Below, piece by piece: positions 60,020-64,000 of a stretch of 64,000 nt of DNA. Each line of letters starts with the position of its first letter. The stretch's first letter is position 1. The position numbers and the translations under genes were made by a program. This DNA comes from an uncultured Acetatifactor sp. (GTDB lineage: Bacteria; Bacillota; Clostridia; Lachnospirales; Lachnospiraceae), in NCBI GenBank assembly GCA_910585615.1, contig CAJUFO010000015.1:1-64000 (forward strand). The letters are read 5' to 3'. The notes under the pieces are model-generated. The model ran no database searches and was not told the origin of the DNA. It saw nothing but the letters and a program-made list of their open reading frames with translations.

Positions 60020-61195
60020 ATGAGGAGAAGGAAAAGGGAGGAGAGGGAACTGCAGACGGCACAGGTATCGGATCTGTGTCGGCGCAGGCTCTTAGGGTAT
60101 GCGGACAGCTTCCATGAGCTGGCCAGGAGCTATGACCGGGAATTCGTTCCGGAGACGGATGACCGGGAAGCGGTCCTGGCACAGAGGAGGCTGTGGGAGA
60201 GCAGGCAGATTATCAGCGGCCATCTGGACGAGATGGCGAAGATCATGACGGAGGCAGCCTGTGAGGTGCTGAGCTTCCACCCTATGGAGGGCAGGAAGAA
60301 GCGGCTGCTGACCCAGGCTTTAGCGGAGGAGGGGATACAGGTGGAGAGCCCCCATTACCTGCCCAGGGAGGACGGCAGACAGGCTGTGGTGCTCACTATG
60401 AGCACCCAGAGAGGAGAGAAGGTGTCGGCGGAGGATGCGGCGGACATGATTTCCGTGCTGCTGGACAGAAGACTCATACCTGCCGCGAATACCCCCTATG
60501 TGGTGGAGCCGACCCCCCAGAGCTTCATCCTGGAAGAGGAGGCGGGATTCCTGGCTCTGACCGGATTTGCCAAGGCGGTGAAAGAGGGAGAGACCGTCTC
60601 CGGCGACAACTATGCCGTGGTAGAGCCGGGCAGGGGCAGAGTGACGGTGATGCTCTCGGACGGCACGGGATCGGGAGAAAGGGCGGGGAAGGACAGCGAG
60701 CGGGTGCTGGATCTGATGGAGAAGATGCTGGAGGCCGAATACGACATCGATGCCGCTATCAATATGGTGAATACGGCCCTGTTCGCCGCGGGGGAGGACA
60801 TAAACCATCCCACGCTGGACATCTGCGACATCGACCTGTATGAGGGCAGCTGCCAGATGCGGAAGGTGGGCGGCGCTGCCACCTTCCTGAAAAGGGCCCA
60901 GGAGGTGGAGCAGATGGAAATGGGAAATCTTCCCCTTGGCATTTTCGGGCAAATGGACATTCTGCCGGTGGAGAGGAAGCTTCAGGACGGGGATTACCTG
61001 GTCATGGTCTCCGATGGGGTGATGGATGCCTTTGGGGCGGAGTACGGGAACACCATGACCGATGTCATTGCCGGGATACAGGACTGCAGTCCGACAGAGA
61101 TTGCGGAGCGCCTGCTCCGGTTTTCCATCTGCGCCAGCGGGGGCAGAATCCGGGACGACATGACCATAGGCGTGATTGGCATATGGAAGACCTGA
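60020..61195 (+). CDS. spoIIE: SpoIIE-type PP2C phosphatase without membrane domain
   Basis: 391 residues, about half the usual 800. Residues 1-190 match the regulatory region of SpoIIE (RRRLLGYADSFHELARSY; ISGHLDEMAKIM), and 190-391 the PP2C phosphatase with metal-binding Asp residues in MLSDGTGSGERAGKDSERVL, VSDGVMDAFGAEYGN and IRDDMTIGVI. The N-terminal ten-helix membrane domain is absent, and only 157 bases separate the start from divIC, so it is not merely out of frame. SpoIIE dephosphorylates SpoIIAA to release sigma-F in the forespore. I start at the ATG at 60020. A GTG at 60008 is possible. Confidence 0.9.
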   Translation: MRRRKREERELQTAQVSDLCRRRLLGYADSFHELARSYDREFVPETDDREAVLAQRRLWESRQIISGHLDEMAKIMTEAACEVLSFHPMEGRKKRLLTQALAEEGIQVESPHYLPREDGRQAVVLTMSTQRGEKVSAEDAADMISVLLDRRLIPAANTPYVVEPTPQSFILEEEAGFLALTGFAKAVKEGETVSGDNYAVVEPGRGRVTVMLSDGTGSGERAGKDSERVLDLMEKMLEAEYDIDAAINMVNTALFAAGEDINHPTLDICDIDLYEGSCQMRKVGGAATFLKRAQEVEQMEMGNLPLGIFGQMDILPVERKLQDGDYLVMVSDGVMDAFGAEYGNTMTDVIAGIQDCSPTEIAERLLRFSICASGGRIRDDMTIGVIGIWKT

Positions 61196-61246
61196 TTTTT
61201 CCAGGAACATTTGACTTTTTTCCTGTTTTGGGATAAGATTTGATGC

Positions 61247-62764
61247 ATGGGAATCAGGGAAGAGACGGAAAAAAGGGTATTTGCCTATATAGAGGAGTAC
61301 GGCATGATTTCGCCCGGGGACAAAATCGTGGCCGGGGTATCCGGCGGGGCGGATTCGATGTGCCTGTTTCGGCTGCTTTTGGCCTACAGGGAGAGGGTGG
61401 CGTTTGCGCTGGCGGTGGCCCATGTGAACCATGGGCTGCGCCGGGATGCGGAGGAGGACGCCCGATATGTGGAGGAACTGTGCGGACAGGAGGGCATCCC
61501 CTTTTTCCTGACGGAAAGCGATGTGCACAGGGTAGCGGCGCTGGAAAATTGCTCTGAGGAGGACGCAGGCAGACGGATTCGCTACAGGGCCTTTCGGGAG
61601 GCGGCAGGGAAGATGGGAGCGGGAAAGGTGGCCGTGGCCCACAACAGCGACGACAATGCGGAGACCATGCTGTTCCACCTGTTTCGGGGCAGCGGCCTGC
61701 AGGGCATCAGCGGGATCGCTCCCCTGCGTCCGGATGAGGGCGGGCTGTGGATTCTGCGGCCCATCTTATGCCTGGAGCGCCGGGAGGTGGAGGCGTACCT
61801 AAGGGAGCTGGGGATATCCTGGCGCAGGGACAGCACCAATGAGGGGGACGGTTACAGCAGAAACCGTATCCGCCACCATATCCTGCCCTATGCCGGGCAG
61901 GAGGTGTCCGGGGCCGTGGGCCATATGCTCCGTACGGCCCGGCTCCTCCAGGAGGCGGAAGGTTACCTGCGGCAGCAGACCCGGGAGGCTCTGGAGCAGT
62001 GTGCGGCATCCGACGGAGAAGGACGCTATCTGGTGGATGCGGCCGCCTTTCAGCGTTTCCACAATGCCCTGCGGGGGAGGATGCTGCTGGAGCTGCTGGG
62101 GCACCTGTCGCCTACGGGGAAGGACATCCTGTCCGTACATGTCCGGGACGCGCTGACCCTGTTCGAGAGAGAAGGGAACAGGTATATCACCCTGCCTTTT
62201 GGCATCACGGCCAGGCGGCAGTACGGTCAGGTGGTGCTGGAGCGCATGGAGACGGCGGAGCGGACAGGAGCGCCCCCGCCCGGGGATGTACAGCCGGCCT
62301 GGCGGCAGGAGCCAGAGGAGGTGCTTTTGACGGAGGAACTGTTTCAAAGGCCCGCGCGCGTATTGCTGGGCAGCCAGGGAGAGCTGGAGTTTTCCGCTTT
62401 TTTCATAAAAAAAGAATGGGAAGTTCCCAAAAATCGGTATACGAAATGGTTCGACTATGATAAAATGGAAGAACGCGCAGCCATCCGCTGCCGGGAGCAG
62501 GGAGACTACCTCACCATAGCCCGGGGAGCCGGGAGCATGGCGCACAAGTCCCTGAAGGATTACATGATCTCGGAAAAGATACCAAGGCAGCTCAGAGACC
62601 GGATTCCGGTGGTGGCCCTGGGAAACCATGTGCTGTGGCTGGTGGGCTGGCGGATCAGCGAGGCCTTCAAGGTAAGCGGGGATACGAGGCGCGTGCTGCA
62701 GGTGAGGCTGACAGGACAAAACGAGGAGAGCGGAACGGAGGAGAAAGATGTCGGAGCACATTAA
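61247..62764 (+). CDS. tilS: tRNA(Ile)-lysidine synthetase TilS
   Basis: 505 residues: PP-loop VSGGADSMCLFRLL near residue 30, HVNHGLRRDAEEDARYVEEL, HNSDDNAETMLFHLFRGSGLQGISGIAP, and a C-terminal extension with DYLTIARG and KDYMISEKIPRQLRDRIPVV. It converts C34 to lysidine in the isoleucine CAU tRNA. The start lies 51 bases after spoIIE. It overlaps the next gene by 17 bases. Confidence 0.94.
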   Translation: MGIREETEKRVFAYIEEYGMISPGDKIVAGVSGGADSMCLFRLLLAYRERVAFALAVAHVNHGLRRDAEEDARYVEELCGQEGIPFFLTESDVHRVAALENCSEEDAGRRIRYRAFREAAGKMGAGKVAVAHNSDDNAETMLFHLFRGSGLQGISGIAPLRPDEGGLWILRPILCLERREVEAYLRELGISWRRDSTNEGDGYSRNRIRHHILPYAGQEVSGAVGHMLRTARLLQEAEGYLRQQTREALEQCAASDGEGRYLVDAAAFQRFHNALRGRMLLELLGHLSPTGKDILSVHVRDALTLFEREGNRYITLPFGITARRQYGQVVLERMETAERTGAPPPGDVQPAWRQEPEEVLLTEELFQRPARVLLGSQGELEFSAFFIKKEWEVPKNRYTKWFDYDKMEERAAIRCREQGDYLTIARGAGSMAHKSLKDYMISEKIPRQLRDRIPVVALGNHVLWLVGWRISEAFKVSGDTRRVLQVRLTGQNEESGTEEKDVGAH

Positions 62765-63278
62765 TGTACTTTTGCCGGAAGAGGAAGTGGACGCAAGGAT
62801 CCAGGCCATGGGGGAACAGATCAGCAGGGACTACGCGGGGAAGCAGGTGCACCTGATTTGCGTGCTGAAGGGCGGGAGCTTCTTCCTGTGCGAGCTTGCA
62901 AAGAGGATCACGGTGCCGGTGTCCCTAGACTTCATGTCGGTGTCCAGCTACGGAGGAGGCACCGAGTCCAAGGGCGTGGTGAAGATAGTAAAGGATCTGG
63001 ACGAATCGATCCGGGACAAGGACGTGCTGGTGGTGGAGGACATCGTGGACAGCGGAAGGACCTTGAGCTACCTGCTGGAGATGCTCAGGAGCAGAGGGCC
63101 TAAGTCCCTGCGCCTGTGCACGCTGCTGGACAAGCCGGACAGGCGGGTGGTGGACGTGGACGTGGACTATACAGGATTTCAGATTCCGGACAAGTTCGTG
63201 GTGGGCTATGGTCTGGACTATGACCAGAGATACCGCAACCTTCCTTACATCGGTATCGTGGAATTCGACGAGGCATAG
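62748..63278 (+). CDS. hpt: Hypoxanthine phosphoribosyltransferase
   Basis: 176 residues: VCLKGGSF-like VLKGGSFFLCELAK, SSYGGGTESKG, the PRPP loop LVVEDIVDSGRTLSYLLEML, and KPDRRVVDVDVDYTGF. It salvages hypoxanthine and guanine with PRPP. It overlaps tilS by 17 bases and precedes ftsH, the usual tilS-hpt-ftsH order. Start behind GGAGGAG. Confidence 0.95.
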   Translation: MSEHINVLLPEEEVDARIQAMGEQISRDYAGKQVHLICVLKGGSFFLCELAKRITVPVSLDFMSVSSYGGGTESKGVVKIVKDLDESIRDKDVLVVEDIVDSGRTLSYLLEMLRSRGPKSLRLCTLLDKPDRRVVDVDVDYTGFQIPDKFVVGYGLDYDQRYRNLPYIGIVEFDEA

Positions 63279-63308
63279 GGATACGCGGATGAACAGGAGG
63301 CTTGCAAG

Positions 63309-64000
63309 TTGAGGCAGAATAGCAGAGGATTCAATTCATATTTCATATTCATCATCCTGCTCCTGATGGGAGTGGCGCTGCTGACATCCATGAACGGCTC
63401 GGAGGAGGCATATACGAAGGAGCAGTTCATCGCGGACATGGAGGCGGACAGGGTCTCTGAGGTGGTGGTCAGGCCCAACAGCGAGGTGCCCACGGGATAC
63501 CTGGCCGTGGAGCTCAAAAGCGGCGCGGAGCGTAAGCTGTACGTGACGGACATTGGGGAGGCGGAGGCCCTGGTCAGGGATCACGGGTTCGACCCGGTGG
63601 TGAAGGACGTGCCCAGGGAGGGGTGGGTGCTGACCACTTTGGTGCCCATGCTGATCGTGCTGGCGGTGGGCATCTTCCTGTTCATGATGATCAATGCCCA
63701 GAATGCCGCCGGCGGCAACGGCAAGATGATGAACTTCGGCAAGAGCCGGGCCAGGCTGTCCATGGGGGACAAGAACATTACCTTTGAGCAGGTGGCCGGG
63801 CTGAAGGAAGAGAAGGAGGAGCTGGAGGAGATCGTGGATTTCCTGAAGGATCCCGGCAAATATATCAAGGTGGGGGCCAGGATCCCCAAGGGCGTGCTCT
63901 TAGAGGGCCCTCCCGGGACGGGCAAGACATTGCTGGCAAAGGCTGTGGCCGGGGAGGCCGGAGTGCCCTTCTTCAGCATATCCGGCTCCGATTTCGTGGA
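63309..64000 (+). CDS. ftsH: ATP-dependent zinc metalloprotease FtsH, 5' part
   Basis: The frame starts at TTG (63309) behind a perfect AGGAGG eight bases upstream and is still open at the window end. Visible: TM1 (YFIFIILLLMGVALL), an extracytoplasmic domain (YTKEQFIADMEADRVSEVVVRP), TM2 (VPMLIVLAVGIFLFMMI), and the AAA domain start with the Gly-rich linker, FEQVAGLKEEKEELEEIVDFLK and Walker A GPPGTGKT. The zinc site HEXGH lies beyond the window. FtsH degrades membrane and regulatory proteins and is needed in sporulation. Confidence 0.95.
   Translation, partial: MRQNSRGFNSYFIFIILLLMGVALLTSMNGSEEAYTKEQFIADMEADRVSEVVVRPNSEVPTGYLAVELKSGAERKLYVTDIGEAEALVRDHGFDPVVKDVPREGWVLTTLVPMLIVLAVGIFLFMMINAQNAAGGNGKMMNFGKSRARLSMGDKNITFEQVAGLKEEKEELEEIVDFLKDPGKYIKVGARIPKGVLLEGPPGTGKTLLAKAVAGEAGVPFFSISGSDFV

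Overview
The window looks like a chromosomal segment of a high-GC, spore-forming, gut-type Clostridia, most likely Lachnospiraceae. The reasons are the sporulation genes (a CotS-type coat protein, yabP, yabQ, spoIIE), the gene order hup-rqcP-yabP-yabQ-divIC-spoIIE-tilS-hpt-ftsH, a YesM/YesN two-component pair beside a lipoprotein-dependent sugar ABC transporter, strong AGGAGG ribosome binding sites, and the absence of any outer-membrane gene. I see no rRNA, tRNA or CRISPR array.

Layout. 0-2 kb: a cobalamin riboswitch with a terminator controls a DUF4430 protein and an ECF transporter S subunit. 1.9-7.3 kb (minus strand): a two-component system, MutS2 and a Uma2-family protein. 7.6-20.9 kb: a glycan-use locus with a YesM/YesN sensor-regulator pair, a solute-binding protein and two permeases, a strongly structured intergenic RNA, a GH42-like hydrolase, an AraC regulator, a Gfo/Idh/MocA oxidoreductase and a NahK-like N-acetylhexosamine 1-kinase. 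21-26.5 kb: a DUF3810 zinc-protease-like membrane protein, an HtrA-like protein that has lost its catalytic triad, YhaM and an FprA flavoprotein. 26.5-34.5 kb: an accessory, partly decayed stretch with RlmD, SdpI, an interrupted HAD gene, a DUF4261 protein, a Sau3AI-like nuclease without a visible methylase, and gene remnants. 34.5-36 kb: EutP and two EutS/PduU-type microcompartment shell proteins with no enzymes. 36-49.6 kb: PRPP synthetase, an antiporter, an acetyltransferase, a 2-isopropylmalate synthase fused to an AraC DNA-binding domain, a divergent pair of AAA/PD-(D/E)XK proteins (one broken), and a Ser/Thr kinase with an HTH neighbour. 49.9-64 kb: an M3 peptidase, a PpiC-like foldase, cca, cotS, a PEGA lipoprotein, then the hup-to-ftsH sporulation and division cluster, with ftsH cut by the window end.

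The most unusual item is a dispersed 102-bp element. Four complete copies and one edge-truncated copy share one sequence. They have TATACTG...CAGTATA ends and two interlocked inverted repeats in the order A-B-A'-B', a pseudoknot topology. One copy splits the HAD gene, and removing exactly 100 bp restores its reading frame. A sixth element between rqcP and yabP has the same length, ends and B/B' positions but different stem sequences that still pair, so the structure rather than the sequence appears conserved. No transposase is present, so this looks like a non-autonomous, structure-dependent mobile element. Other points of interest are the LeuA-AraC fusion, the pseudo-HtrA, a SpoIIE without its membrane domain behind a promoter with 21-bp spacing and Spo0A-like boxes, and the structured RNA in the glycan locus.
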